64,000 nucleotides of DNA from Halobacteriovorax sp. DA5 (GTDB lineage Bacteria > Bdellovibrionota > Bacteriovoracia > Bacteriovoracales > Bacteriovoracaceae). The stretch lies in the NCBI RefSeq assembly GCF_002903145.1, contig NZ_PPDJ01000009.1, forward strand, positions 124,001-188,000. Direction: 5' to 3'. Positions 26,711 to 35,248 of the stretch are shown here, in pieces; position 1 is the stretch's first letter, and each line of letters begins with the position of its first letter. A program made the position numbers and the translations under genes. The notes under the pieces are model-generated. The model was given only the letters and a program-made list of their open reading frames with translations, ran no database searches and had not been told where the DNA came from.

Positions 26711-27519
26711 GCGGCGTCTTTCTTAAAGAGGCCGTCGATGATTGTAAGCGTGAACGTTTTTTCTTGTTTCGCTTCTTCTTTTTTCATCGCTCTTACAAAT
26801 GCTCGTGCTAACTCTGGGTCAAATTGTGATCCAGAGAATTCTTCAAGCTCAGCATAAGCAACTTCGTAGTCTAGTCCCTTACGATAAACACGCGTTGAAG
26901 TCATTGCATCGAAAGTATCTGCAATTAGAATAATTCTAGAGAATAATGGAATATCTTCACCCTTAAGTCCTTCAGGGTATCCTCGTCCATCCCATCTTTC
27001 ATGGTGATATTTTGCAAATGTAGCGACTTTTTCAAAATGAGTAAATCCTTGGAGGATTTCAAATGATTTTTCTGGATGACTTTTCATCTGAAGAAATTCG
27101 TCTTCAGTAAGTCTTGAAGGCTTATTTAAAACCTCATCTGGTACACCAATTTTTCCAATGTCGTGGAAAAGTGCAGAAAGTTCTAAGTCATATAATTCGT
27201 CTTCATTAAGTCCGATTTCTTTTCCAAGTGTTAAACTAAAATAAGCAACACGTGTACTATGTCCGTAAGTGTAGTGGTCTTTGCAATCTAGTGCATGAAG
27301 AATTGTTCTCGCGGCCATTTCGCAAATCTTCTTTTGCTCAAGCTTAAGTGCTTTATTCTCAGCTTCTAGCCTTTTTGTTGGATCATCAGTTGTACCCCTT
27401 GAATTAACAACGGTTTTTTCAGAGATGACTGCGGATTGAGACTTCTTTGTCGCAGTACTTTTACGAGTACTTGCTTTCTTACGCCTCTCTCCCAAATTTA
27501 CGATTTTACTCTTCTTCAT
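26707..27519 (-). CDS. HD-GYP domain protein (probable cyclic-di-GMP phosphodiesterase)
   Basis: 270 residues. A Lys/Arg/Ser-rich, probably disordered N-terminus and a short coiled coil (about 48-66) precede an HD-GYP domain. The metal-binding LFHDIGKIGVP is at 117-127 with HD at 119-120. HHERWDGRGYPEGLKG (172-187) contains the GYP signature. IADTFDAMTS is also present. All residues used by active enzymes to hydrolyse cyclic-di-GMP appear intact. There is no receiver or sensor domain, so control is probably through the N-terminal tail or partners. In Bdellovibrio, cyclic-di-GMP governs the choice between predation and motility; a similar role here is inference. Convergent 4-bp overlap (TTAG) with the acidic protein gene. 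Confidence 0.9.
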   Translation of the reverse strand: MKKSKIVNLGERRKKASTRKSTATKKSQSAVISEKTVVNSRGTTDDPTKRLEAENKALKLEQKKICEMAARTILHALDCKDHYTYGHSTRVAYFSLTLGKEIGLNEDELYDLELSALFHDIGKIGVPDEVLNKPSRLTEDEFLQMKSHPEKSFEILQGFTHFEKVATFAKYHHERWDGRGYPEGLKGEDIPLFSRIILIADTFDAMTSTRVYRKGLDYEVAYAELEEFSGSQFDPELARAFVRAMKKEEAKQEKTFTLTIIDGLFKKDAA

Positions 27520-27704
27520 TATAAGACCTAGTGTTACAGTCGGGTTATACCCATATTCTAATAATTCTTCGGGTCATTCTTAAGGAATCTTTAATTTAAT
27601 CGGCTCATTTATATGATATTGGTCGCTTAATATGCTAAAATGGATTTTCAAGATGCCAAAAAATCGTGTCATCACTATTTAATTTTAAATACTTAGGAAG
27701 AGTT

Positions 27705-28775
27705 ATGCGTATTCGTATCGTCGAGTCTAATATCGACAAAATTGCCGTAGATAAGCTCAATAATCTACTAAAATTGCTAGAGCTTTCAGATTTTAATCAA
27801 GATGTTTCAGAAGAAAATAACGAATCAGCTGCAAGTCAAGTGGCCTTTACAAAATCACAAAATGATATTGCTAATGATGAGTACTTTATCATTGTTTTTC
27901 ATGATGGAGATCAGATTGATAAATCAATTCTTGAAAATGAAATGTGTCTAGGTGTTTTCTTTGCTGATAAATCAGTTGAAGAGAACTTACTAAATATGAA
28001 GAATGCAATTGAAGGCCTAAAAGCAATGGAGCTTCAAAAAAAGCTGCTTTATAAAATGAATAGCGTCATGGAAGGACTTGTTGGACAAGTTGAAAGCATT
28101 AGAGAAATGCATAAGAATATGGCCCCTTTTAGAAGTGAAAAGATTCGAGGAGTTGGGATTACGTCACGTTTTTGTGCGGGAACATCTAATGGTGGTGAAT
28201 TCTTCGATTTTTTTAAAGTAGGTGGTGATGTTTGGATTATCTCCCTGCACGCTACATCATATATGCTCATTGGGAGTTTCTTAACGATGATTGAAGGATG
28301 GAAAGCTGAAGGCAGCCTTACAATGGATAAGATTCTTGGCCAACTTGAAGAGCGTACTGAGGATTTCTCGGAGTTCGGAGAGGCATCTATTCTAGTCGCT
28401 AAATTAACACTAGCTGATCTTACTCTCGAGAGTATTAATATTGGTGCCCATGAGATTCTTTCTCAAAATGATATTCTAATTTCATCAAATGAATATAGCT
28501 TTCCAAACTCATATGAAGTTAAGAAGCAGAGTGTTCAATTAGAAAAGGGGAAGGGAGTTCTTTTACTATCGCCTGGATATTTCAAGAATAACGACCATAT
28601 TGTTAATGGCGAAGAGTATATTTCTTTTATTAAGAAAAACTGGTCATCTCCAGTTGAGTTAATTAGTGAATTAACATTTCAAAGTAAAAAGGGATATAAT
28701 GAAGATGATTTTTTACCAAATGATCAAACCATCCTAATGGTAGAGGTAGATAAAAATGCAATTTCTAAAATCTAG
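27705..28775 (+). CDS. PP2C/SpoIIE-like protein, probably catalytically degenerate
   Basis: 356 residues from the ATG at 27705, preceded by GGAAGA; the frame is open from a GTG at 27666. The first 110 residues alternate strand and helix (EYFIIVFHDGDQ, CLGVFFADKSVEEN) like a receiver domain lacking the usual aspartates. A helical linker follows, then TSRFCAGTSNGGEFFDFFKV (near 150-170), matching the SpoIIE/RsbU phosphatase core A-x-x-(V/N)GGD-F-x-D. The metal-binding Asp in GGD is Glu, and the second D-x-x-G-H-G motif is replaced by HATSYM, so phosphatase activity is doubtful. Overall layout resembles receiver-PP2C regulators of anti-sigma systems. It overlaps the next gene by 20 bp. Confidence 0.6.
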   Translation: MRIRIVESNIDKIAVDKLNNLLKLLELSDFNQDVSEENNESAASQVAFTKSQNDIANDEYFIIVFHDGDQIDKSILENEMCLGVFFADKSVEENLLNMKNAIEGLKAMELQKKLLYKMNSVMEGLVGQVESIREMHKNMAPFRSEKIRGVGITSRFCAGTSNGGEFFDFFKVGGDVWIISLHATSYMLIGSFLTMIEGWKAEGSLTMDKILGQLEERTEDFSEFGEASILVAKLTLADLTLESINIGAHEILSQNDILISSNEYSFPNSYEVKKQSVQLEKGKGVLLLSPGYFKNNDHIVNGEEYISFIKKNWSSPVELISELTFQSKKGYNEDDFLPNDQTILMVEVDKNAISKI

Positions 28776-29418
28776 TATCGTTTTCTTTATCACAGCTCAG
28801 GCAATTGCCTTTACTGGAACTGAGTGCTTTCAGTCTTCATTTGATGTTTCTGTAAAACACAAATCAGCACCATTTGGTCTTTTGAATAAGACTATAACTA
28901 TTAGTAAGAAAGAGTGCGAAATTGAGATCGCCCATAATCAATATAAGTATATGAATCGTAATTGGCTTATTGATATTTGTCGCGATCCAATTCACGTTAA
29001 GTCGACTTCAAATTCAGTAGATGTCTTTCGTAAAGAAGGTGAGTGTCATGCAACTTCAAACGAATTCTGTGACGAATATAAGACAATTAAAAAAATAATT
29101 GAAGATGACGGTCTCATCTTTGCTTCTGGTGCAAAAAATAGTCTTAATGATGATCATGGACGTGTTTTCTGTGCAAAACTTCTAGTAGAAGAATACTTAA
29201 ATGCTAATACAGTATTTAGTCGCAATGGAAACTATGACTACATAATGATTAGAAAGCCAATTGCTAGAATTCCAGAAGATTTAAAAAGAAAAAGATCAGA
29301 GTTTAAACCTGTAGTAGAAAAAACTGAAGTTAAAGAAGATAATGGCCAAGAGCAACCTACAATTGAATCATCTGGTGACTTTCAAATTGATGAAAGCGCT
29401 GGCCCAGGAACTTTTTAA
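28756..29418 (+). CDS. exported protein, function unknown
   Basis: 220 residues with a Sec signal peptide (FLKSSIVFFITAQAIA, cleavage near residue 18). The mature domain has about seven Cys, suggesting disulfides (TECFQSSF, CRDP, GECHATSNEFCDEY), and a disordered acidic C-terminal tail. GAGG sits nine bases before the ATG, inside the end of the PP2C-like gene, so the two are coupled. The stop codon overlaps the convergent cystathionine-lyase gene by 4 bp. No domain is recognised. Periplasmic or surface location is inferred from the signal peptide. Confidence 0.65.
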   Translation: MQFLKSSIVFFITAQAIAFTGTECFQSSFDVSVKHKSAPFGLLNKTITISKKECEIEIAHNQYKYMNRNWLIDICRDPIHVKSTSNSVDVFRKEGECHATSNEFCDEYKTIKKIIEDDGLIFASGAKNSLNDDHGRVFCAKLLVEEYLNANTVFSRNGNYDYIMIRKPIARIPEDLKRKRSEFKPVVEKTEVKEDNGQEQPTIESSGDFQIDESAGPGTF

Positions 29419-30581
29419 ACAGATTTAAATGCTGTTTCTAAATCTGCAATAAGATCGTTAGCATCTTCTATACCGACAGATAATCTAATCAGGTTATCTG
29501 TCAGACCAATACTTTCACGAACATTTTTTGGAACAGAAGCATGAGTCATAATAGCTGGATGTTCAATAAGGCTTTCAACTCCACCAAGGCTTTCTGCTAG
29601 TGAAAACATTTCAACTTTTTGTAAAAATCTCTTCGACTGCTTGATATCACCTTTTAAAAAGAATGTAATCATTCCGCCAAAGCCTGACATTTGCTTCTTT
29701 GCAATTGAGTGTTGTGGGTGAGACTTAAGTCCTGGGTACATGACCTTTTCGACTTTAGGATGGCCCTCAAGATACTTAGCAATTTTCATCGCATTCTTTG
29801 CATGAGCTTCCATTCTTATAGCAAGAGTTTTTATACCGCGAAGAACTAGCCATGAGTCAAAAGGGGATTGTGTTGGCCCTAGTGATTTCTGTAGTGTCCA
29901 CAATTTCTCATAGAGTTTCTTATTGTTAAGCATACAAGCACCTCCGACAACGTCAGAGTGGCCATTTATATATTTAGTTACTGAATGCATAACAATATCA
30001 GCACCTAAATCAAGAGGGTTTTGAAAATAAGGACTCATAAAAGTATTATCGACAACTGTTATGGCCTTATGTTTCTTTGCTAAATTAGATACTTTTTTAA
30101 TATCGGATATTTTTAAGAGTGGATTTGTTGGTGTTTCTACCCACAAGAGCTTTGGTTTGTGTTCTTTTAGTGCAGCTTCAACTTTATTTACATCAGTTGT
30201 GTCGACAAAGATAAAATTGTGAATTGAGTTAAAGACTGTTGTAAAGAGACGGTAAGTGCCACCATATACATCATCTCCACATAAAATTGTCGAGCCTGCT
30301 GGTAGCGTATGCATAATAAGCATCTCTATTGAGACCCCACTTGACGTGGCCAATGCATACTTTGAATTTTCAAGTGCAGCTAGAGCTTCTTCAAGTCTTG
30401 TTCGTGTTGGATTGTGACATCTTGAGTATTCGTAACCTTGGTGCTCACCAGGACTAGATTGAGCATAGGTCGTAGTTTGATAAATAGGTGGAATAACCGC
30501 ACCTGTTTCTTTATCAGGATATGCCCCGGCGTGAATACACACCGAGGCTTTGGCCGCTTGTTTAAGCTTGGCCTTTTTCAT
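29415..30581 (-). CDS. cystathionine gamma-synthase/gamma-lyase family PLP enzyme
   Basis: 388 residues, standard Cys/Met-metabolism PLP fold. YEYSRCHNPTRTRLEEALA near residue 48, the PLP lysine in HSVTKYINGHSDVVGG (near 207), and SLGGVESLIEHPAIMTHASV near the C-terminus are family hallmarks. Sequence alone does not separate cystathionine gamma-lyase from gamma-synthase or beta-lyase. The partner cystathionine beta-synthase gene, whose stop overlaps this start by one base (TAATG), strongly favours gamma-lyase: cystathionine to cysteine, 2-oxobutanoate and ammonia. Last gene of the minus-strand operon. Confidence 0.88.
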   Translation of the reverse strand: MKKAKLKQAAKASVCIHAGAYPDKETGAVIPPIYQTTTYAQSSPGEHQGYEYSRCHNPTRTRLEEALAALENSKYALATSSGVSIEMLIMHTLPAGSTILCGDDVYGGTYRLFTTVFNSIHNFIFVDTTDVNKVEAALKEHKPKLLWVETPTNPLLKISDIKKVSNLAKKHKAITVVDNTFMSPYFQNPLDLGADIVMHSVTKYINGHSDVVGGACMLNNKKLYEKLWTLQKSLGPTQSPFDSWLVLRGIKTLAIRMEAHAKNAMKIAKYLEGHPKVEKVMYPGLKSHPQHSIAKKQMSGFGGMITFFLKGDIKQSKRFLQKVEMFSLAESLGGVESLIEHPAIMTHASVPKNVRESIGLTDNLIRLSVGIEDANDLIADLETAFKSV

Positions 30582-31963
30582 TACTTTGAGCCTTTCTCAG
30601 ACATATACTGAAGAACGTCGATTTCAGAAAGTACATCTGAAACTTTTCCATTCTTAGTAATGATAGCAACTTCTTTCTTTAAAAGTGCATCTGCTACAGT
30701 TTCAAGAAGTTCGTTACAATCAACTACGCGGTAGTTATTAGAGATTGCAAGAGAGATATTGTCGTCTTTTTGGAACTCGCCCATGATAACAGGCTTAATT
30801 AGGTTCTTCTCTGTACAAAGACCTAGAATATCTCCACCTTTATTAACTACAGGAAGCTGAGAAATATTCTTTTCTTCCATAAGTGTAATTGCTTCACCAA
30901 TTGTTGTTGTGTCTTCAACAGTGATGATATTTCCATTCTTTCCAAGAGTGTTAAGTACTTCTGAAATTTGAACGTTAAAAGAAGAATCAAGGTAACCACC
31001 ATCACTCATCCAATCATCATTATAGATTTTTGAAGCATAACGGTTTCCTGAATCGTGAAGTAGGATAAGGATTTTCTTTGGTTCAGTTTGTTTTGCTGCA
31101 TACTTTAAAGCACCTTCAATTACGGCACCAGCTGAACCACCAGCATAAATTCCTTCTTCTTTAAGAAGTCTTCTTGTCATAAGAAATGATTCTTTATCGT
31201 TAATAACTTCAAAGTCATCAATTAAGTCAAAGTCATAGTTTTCAGGAATAAAGTCTTCACCAACACCCTCAAGAACATATGAGTGTGCTTGACCCATTTC
31301 ACCAGTCTTGTGGTAACCCGCGATAATTGAACCAACACAGTCAACACCAATGATTTCTACTTTATCCATTTTCTCTTTGAAGTAGCGTCCACAACCAGAA
31401 ATTGTTCCACCTGTACCTACAGCTGCCATGAATACATCAAAATCACCTTGAGTTTGCTCATACATTTCTGGAGCAGTCCATGTATAGTGAGTATTTCTGT
31501 TATGTAGGTTATCGTATTGATTTACATAAAATGAGTTTGGAATTGTTTCTGAAAGTTTTTTAGAAACAGAGTAGTAAGAACGAGGATCTTCAGGCTCAAC
31601 ATTTGTTGGACATACAACAACTTTTGCACCGAAAGCTCTTAGGTTATCAATTTTCTCTTTTGATTGTTTGTCAGCTAGAACGAAGATACATTTGTAACCG
31701 TGAACTGCTGCCCACATTGCAAGTCCAACACCTGTATTTCCAGATGTTCCTTCAATAATTGTTCCACCTGGCTTTAGAACACCTTCTTCAACTGCACGAT
31801 CAAGCATATAAGCACCGATACGATCTTTTGTTGACCCACCCGGGTTCATATATTCTAACTTCACGTAGAATTCACAATTTGTATCTTTACCAATACTATT
31901 TAATTTTACGATTGGTGTATTACCAATTGCTTCAACAACGTTTGCCTTAGCACCTTTCATCAT
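30581..31963 (-). CDS. cystathionine beta-synthase with C-terminal CBS pair
   Basis: Condenses serine and homocysteine to cystathionine using PLP. Of 460 residues, about 1-320 are the fold-type II catalytic domain: NPGGSTKDRIGAY (near 41, with the Schiff-base lysine), EGTSGNTGVGLA (substrate/PLP loop) and AVGTGGTISGCGRYFKE. Residues about 335-455 form two CBS domains, which in the human enzyme bind S-adenosylmethionine; here the ligand is unknown. There is no heme-binding N-terminus. The ATG (or a second ATG at 31960) overlaps the ArsA-like stop as ATGA, and the stop overlaps the next start. Together with the following lyase it makes a reverse transsulfuration route to cysteine. Confidence 0.93.
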   Translation of the reverse strand: MMKGAKANVVEAIGNTPIVKLNSIGKDTNCEFYVKLEYMNPGGSTKDRIGAYMLDRAVEEGVLKPGGTIIEGTSGNTGVGLAMWAAVHGYKCIFVLADKQSKEKIDNLRAFGAKVVVCPTNVEPEDPRSYYSVSKKLSETIPNSFYVNQYDNLHNRNTHYTWTAPEMYEQTQGDFDVFMAAVGTGGTISGCGRYFKEKMDKVEIIGVDCVGSIIAGYHKTGEMGQAHSYVLEGVGEDFIPENYDFDLIDDFEVINDKESFLMTRRLLKEEGIYAGGSAGAVIEGALKYAAKQTEPKKILILLHDSGNRYASKIYNDDWMSDGGYLDSSFNVQISEVLNTLGKNGNIITVEDTTTIGEAITLMEEKNISQLPVVNKGGDILGLCTEKNLIKPVIMGEFQKDDNISLAISNNYRVVDCNELLETVADALLKKEVAIITKNGKVSDVLSEIDVLQYMSEKGSK

Positions 31964-32961
31964 ACTTCTTTCTCCGTTTTCTTCCAGTTGTCCTGTAGGG
32001 CCCTTAGTTGCTCTATCGGGTCAAAAGTCACAAGATCTGGAAACGTAAGAGTTTCGATATTGGACTTCTTCGAAATGGAAGTTTTTATTTCTTCTTGTTT
32101 AATTATTGTTTCTTTAAATTCTTGCATCTGTGTCGTTTTAGGCTGCCACGATGCGAGATTGTTATACCATGATTTATTGATAATGAGGTAACGTTCGGTG
32201 TTCATTTGAGCTTGAATTGAGTCAAAGATTTGCTTCGTTTCGACCTCTTTCATGTGCTCTGCTGAAGTTACTAAATACCACCTCGAGTGAGCAGGATCAT
32301 TTAATGTTTTTTCTACACTTAATCCATCGATAAACTTCTCTCGATTACCGTAGAGAATTGAGATCGCCTCAAGGAAGTCGTTGATAAATCCTTGTCCAGT
32401 TACACTTTCAAGGTAACTAAGGAACTTTTCAATCCCCGTTGAGATAATGCGGTTGAAAAAACGCCCTGGTTTATTTTGATTTGTAATATAATTAAATGCT
32501 TCCGCAAATGTCTTATTAAAGAAGCGATTGATCTTCTTTGAGGAATTAAGGAAGTCTAAAAAGTTCTTTCCTGGTGCTGTATCCACTACGATCGCATCAT
32601 AGATATTGCGATTAATTTGAGACTGAATTTCAAGGACTGCAAGAATCTCATTAAGTCCACCGCGTGAACTCGTTAAGTTTTCTAAAATCTTATTATCAAC
32701 CTTTGCACCTAAGATCTTTTCAAATGAAGATTTGCAGTCAAGAAGAAGAACGTCGAAAGAGATTTCTTCGTTTTTGAACTCAACTATCTCAGACTGATCT
32801 TTGAGATTGAGGAGTTGTCTTAAGCGTTTAGCTGGATCAATAGTAATAAGTAGAACTTTCTTATTCCTTGCCGCTAAAGAAAAAGCGCGGGATGCAGAAA
32901 TCGTTGTTTTTCCAACTCCTCCTGTTCCACAAAAAATCTCAATTTTCTTAAAGTCCTTCAC
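31960..32961 (-). CDS. ArsA/Get3-like ATPase, subunit lacking the signature lysine
   Basis: 333 residues. CGTGGVGKTT (11-20) is the P-loop, ITIDPAKRLRQLL the switch region typical of ArsA/Get3 (D-P-A), and VVDTAPGKNFLDF the Walker B with switch II (DTAP). The family normally has GKGGVGKT, whose first lysine reaches across the dimer. Here that position is Thr12. Because a paralogue with the lysine is encoded immediately upstream, the two may form an asymmetric heterodimer. No Get3-type CxxC and no arsenite-binding cysteines are evident, so arsenite export is unlikely. Similar pairs occur in Myxococcus and Bdellovibrio relatives, with unknown cargo. Confidence 0.8.
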   Translation of the reverse strand: MKDFKKIEIFCGTGGVGKTTISASRAFSLAARNKKVLLITIDPAKRLRQLLNLKDQSEIVEFKNEEISFDVLLLDCKSSFEKILGAKVDNKILENLTSSRGGLNEILAVLEIQSQINRNIYDAIVVDTAPGKNFLDFLNSSKKINRFFNKTFAEAFNYITNQNKPGRFFNRIISTGIEKFLSYLESVTGQGFINDFLEAISILYGNREKFIDGLSVEKTLNDPAHSRWYLVTSAEHMKEVETKQIFDSIQAQMNTERYLIINKSWYNNLASWQPKTTQMQEFKETIIKQEEIKTSISKKSNIETLTFPDLVTFDPIEQLRALQDNWKKTEKEV

Positions 32962-32978
32962 TCGTCACAGCCTACTTT

Positions 32979-33791
32979 TTATTTTGTTTTAAAGATATCC
33001 ATCTTTTCAATGATCATATCACTTAATTCCTCAACCTGTTGCTCTTGCGTCTGTGCAATGATCTGAGGAAAGTGGAGATCATATTTTACCTGAAACTTAT
33101 CTTGTAAGTGTCTTTGATTCTCAATCTTTACCTTTATAAAGTCAGGCGTGTCATCTTCTGGGAATTTGTTCAGAGTTAAATCACAATTGAGGATTTCGAT
33201 TGTTGAAATACTATACTCATTAGTAAGTTCAGTTCTTAATTCAATACCTTCTTCAACCGCTAGCTCTGTCGGAATACTAACAACAACGCATTGAGTGTGT
33301 TCTTTATTCGTTAAGAAGTTATGCATCTTATCGATATCGTTTGCAATCGGTCCTATTTTAAAAATATCTTTAAAGACCTTTGGAGAGTGTATTGTTGAAA
33401 GTAGGTGACCAGATGCTGGAGCATCAACAATCACAATATTTTCTTCTTCTTTTGCAAGGTCAATAATGTGTCCAAGGAAGATCAGTTGACCAAAACTTGG
33501 GACCATATCAAATAAGGCCTTAAAGAATGAAGTTGAAACAATCCACTTGGCAATTGTTTTTGAATTTAGTTTACGAGCAATATATTCTTGAACTGAGCTT
33601 AAGTGAGTTAGCTCAACAGTTTTGATATTAAGTGATTTGATTAGCTCTTTGTCCTCATTTTGTTCAAATGAGAAATAATATACATTCTTATTATGATTAA
33701 GTTCAGAAATCGACTTAGTAAGCGCCACGGAAGTGAGGCTTTTTCCAACGCCTCCTTTTCCCGTGACGATATATAAGTCTTTAAACTTCAT
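32979..33791 (-). CDS. ArsA/Get3-like ATPase, subunit with canonical deviant Walker A
   Basis: 270 residues. TGKGGVGKSLTSVAL (10-24) is the full deviant Walker A of the MinD/ArsA class, including the signature lysine. IVIVDAPASGHLLSTIHSP (near 128) is the Walker B/switch II, with DAPASGH as found in ArsA relatives. It is shorter than its neighbour and only distantly similar to it. It precedes the other ATPase by 17 bp, and its own start overlaps the stop of the outer-membrane-protein gene by one base. Role unknown; candidates are targeting of membrane proteins, polar positioning, or coupling to an envelope process. Confidence 0.8.
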   Translation of the reverse strand: MKFKDLYIVTGKGGVGKSLTSVALTKSISELNHNKNVYYFSFEQNEDKELIKSLNIKTVELTHLSSVQEYIARKLNSKTIAKWIVSTSFFKALFDMVPSFGQLIFLGHIIDLAKEEENIVIVDAPASGHLLSTIHSPKVFKDIFKIGPIANDIDKMHNFLTNKEHTQCVVVSIPTELAVEEGIELRTELTNEYSISTIEILNCDLTLNKFPEDDTPDFIKVKIENQRHLQDKFQVKYDLHFPQIIAQTQEQQVEELSDMIIEKMDIFKTK

Positions 33792-34441
33792 TAGAATTTG
33801 TAGAATACCGTAAGTAGAACTTTAAAGTAGTATCCCTCAACATCTGAGCGATTCTCTTGATCTACATCAAACGGATCGTTGAATGTGGCCATAGCACCAA
33901 CTGTGATTTTTCTATTTAAATCAAAGTCTGCACCTGCACCTAGTTGATAACCAAATACTGTCTTTGCATCTGACTTATACGAATCAGTCTTTATTTGTGG
34001 CCTAAAGAAACCAAGACCTGCTGCAAGGAATGGTTGGAATGCATCATAATGAAATAGCTTTCCTTTCGCTCCAAAAAGAAGTCCTGCAGTCTTCGAATAA
34101 GTATTCTCATATTCATGTTTTGAATAATGTAGGTTGGCGTAAAAATCAAACGAGTAAGAAGCCTTGTAATTATAAAATAATTCAGCCGTAATTTTATCTT
34201 CACCGTTATCTTTAAGATCACTCATTAGAAGTGTTTGACCAATTCCGATCCCAACTGAGTGAATGTGAAGCTCTTGGCCACTAAGAAGAGCTGCCGCTGC
34301 TGCCGCATCTGAATTCTTCTTTGCTGACTTAGAAGAAGTCAATTGCTTAACTGTTTGTGCTTGTGTTTGAACACCAAAAATAAAAAGGCCTGCTAGAATA
34401 ACTGCAGGCCTTAATATAGATTTTGAAATTTGAAAAATCAT
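33791..34441 (-). CDS. outer-membrane beta-barrel protein
   Basis: 216 residues. A signal peptide (ILRPAVILAGLFIFGVQTQA, cleavage near 29) precedes alternating amphipathic strands (IGIGQTLLMSDL, KASYSFDFYANLHYSKHEYE, LAAGLGFFRPQI, GYQLGAGADFDLNRKITVGAMATF). The C-terminus is LLTVFYKF; a terminal Phe after an aromatic-alternating strand is the BAM recognition signal. Eight strands would fit the OmpW/OmpA-barrel size. It is fused by a one-base overlap to the ArsA-like genes, so the barrel and the ATPases are made together. That may mean the ATPases service envelope assembly, though nothing proves it. Confidence 0.75.
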   Translation of the reverse strand: MIFQISKSILRPAVILAGLFIFGVQTQAQTVKQLTSSKSAKKNSDAAAAAALLSGQELHIHSVGIGIGQTLLMSDLKDNGEDKITAELFYNYKASYSFDFYANLHYSKHEYENTYSKTAGLLFGAKGKLFHYDAFQPFLAAGLGFFRPQIKTDSYKSDAKTVFGYQLGAGADFDLNRKITVGAMATFNDPFDVDQENRSDVEGYYFKVLLTVFYKF

Positions 34442-34486
34442 TTCACCCTCTAAACTAAATATATATGCAGTAATAACTGCCTTATA

Positions 34487-34876
34487 TTAGTTTAAAGTAG
34501 TCGTAGTTTCAACAGAAGAGTTTAGGTTTGCTGCGCTGTTGAAAGAGTTGAAAGTTTGAGCTGGTGCTTCTTCAACAACTGGAGCTTCAATACCTTCTAG
34601 ACCTCTAATATATCCAGTGAAAGTACCTTCTTCACCACGGATAACTCTCTTAAGAAGTTCAACGTCACCTGGCTTAGTTGACTTTTTCTCTTGATCAAAA
34701 AGAAGTTGGATTTGAGTCATGTAAGTGATGTCATTTTTAGTTTTGTTATCGATTACTTGAATCTCGTGACCTTCTCTGATGATTTGAGCGATCTCTTCAA
34801 GTGTTACATAGCAACTTTGGTGTGTGTCATAAAGTTTTCTGTTTTGGTACCTTTTAATAATTCTTACATCATTCAT
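34487..34876 (-). CDS. PhaR-like polyhydroxyalkanoate regulator (PHB_acc_N domain)
   Basis: 129 residues. RIIKRYQNRKLYDTHQSCYV (5-24) then TLEEIAQIIREGHEIQVID is the DNA-binding domain found at the N-terminus of PhaR, the repressor that senses PHB granules. About residues 68-100 contain a second short helical stretch; the C-terminal 30 residues are Ala/Asn/Thr-rich and low complexity. The family also includes gliding- and motility-associated proteins in deltaproteobacteria, so a PHB role is not assured. It lies 45 bp upstream of the outer-membrane-protein gene on the same strand. A small hairpin (GCAGT/ACTGC, 34467-34480) sits in between. Confidence 0.85.
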   Translation of the reverse strand: MNDVRIIKRYQNRKLYDTHQSCYVTLEEIAQIIREGHEIQVIDNKTKNDITYMTQIQLLFDQEKKSTKPGDVELLKRVIRGEEGTFTGYIRGLEGIEAPVVEEAPAQTFNSFNSAANLNSSVETTTTLN

Positions 34877-35139
34877 TCTACTACCCCTATTGGTTTACGA
34901 ATATATCTCAAGTTTAATTTTAGAATTCTCTTGAGCTAAAACGAGTTAATAATTAACACGACGCTTTGTAATAGTTAAGCTTTTTGTATAAATTTCACCG
35001 TTAAGCTATGTTCAGTAAAATTAATTACTTATAAGTTCAACTTTGAACAAAAGACAGGTTGGTGTTCATATATTTTATTGATTCCCGCTGTGTCTATTGC
35101 TAAGCGTTTTGAAATTTGCATCAGAGAAGTAACAGTCAA

Positions 35140-35154
35140 TGACAGTAACTGTCA
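35140..35154. promoter_or_regulatory. palindromic operator candidate
   Basis: TGACAGT-A-ACTGTCA: perfect 7-bp arms around one base. A further ACAGTCA half-site precedes it at 35132-35138. Typical of a dimeric helix-turn-helix repressor site; the cognate protein is unknown. Confidence 0.45.
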
Positions 35155-35228
35155 AGGGATAGGCTTCTTAATTTTATCTAAATTCAAAGAGAATCCATTT
35201 ATTTGCCATGATTTCAGCTATTTATCGT

Positions 35229-35248
35229 GCATTAGGTCGAACTAATGC
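35229..35248. promoter_or_regulatory. palindromic operator candidate, TTAGGT type
   Basis: GCATTAG-G-TCGA-A-CTAATGC: symmetrical over 20 bp except for one mismatched pair. CATTAGGT recurs inverted at 35271-35278, and TTAGGTCGA recurs directly at 35325-35333, giving a cluster of related sites upstream of the TPR lipoprotein. Confidence 0.45.

Noticed and set aside
29415..34441. Arsenite resistance operon
   Set aside because: The ArsA-like proteins lack arsenite-binding cysteines, and there is no arsB, arsC or arsR nearby.
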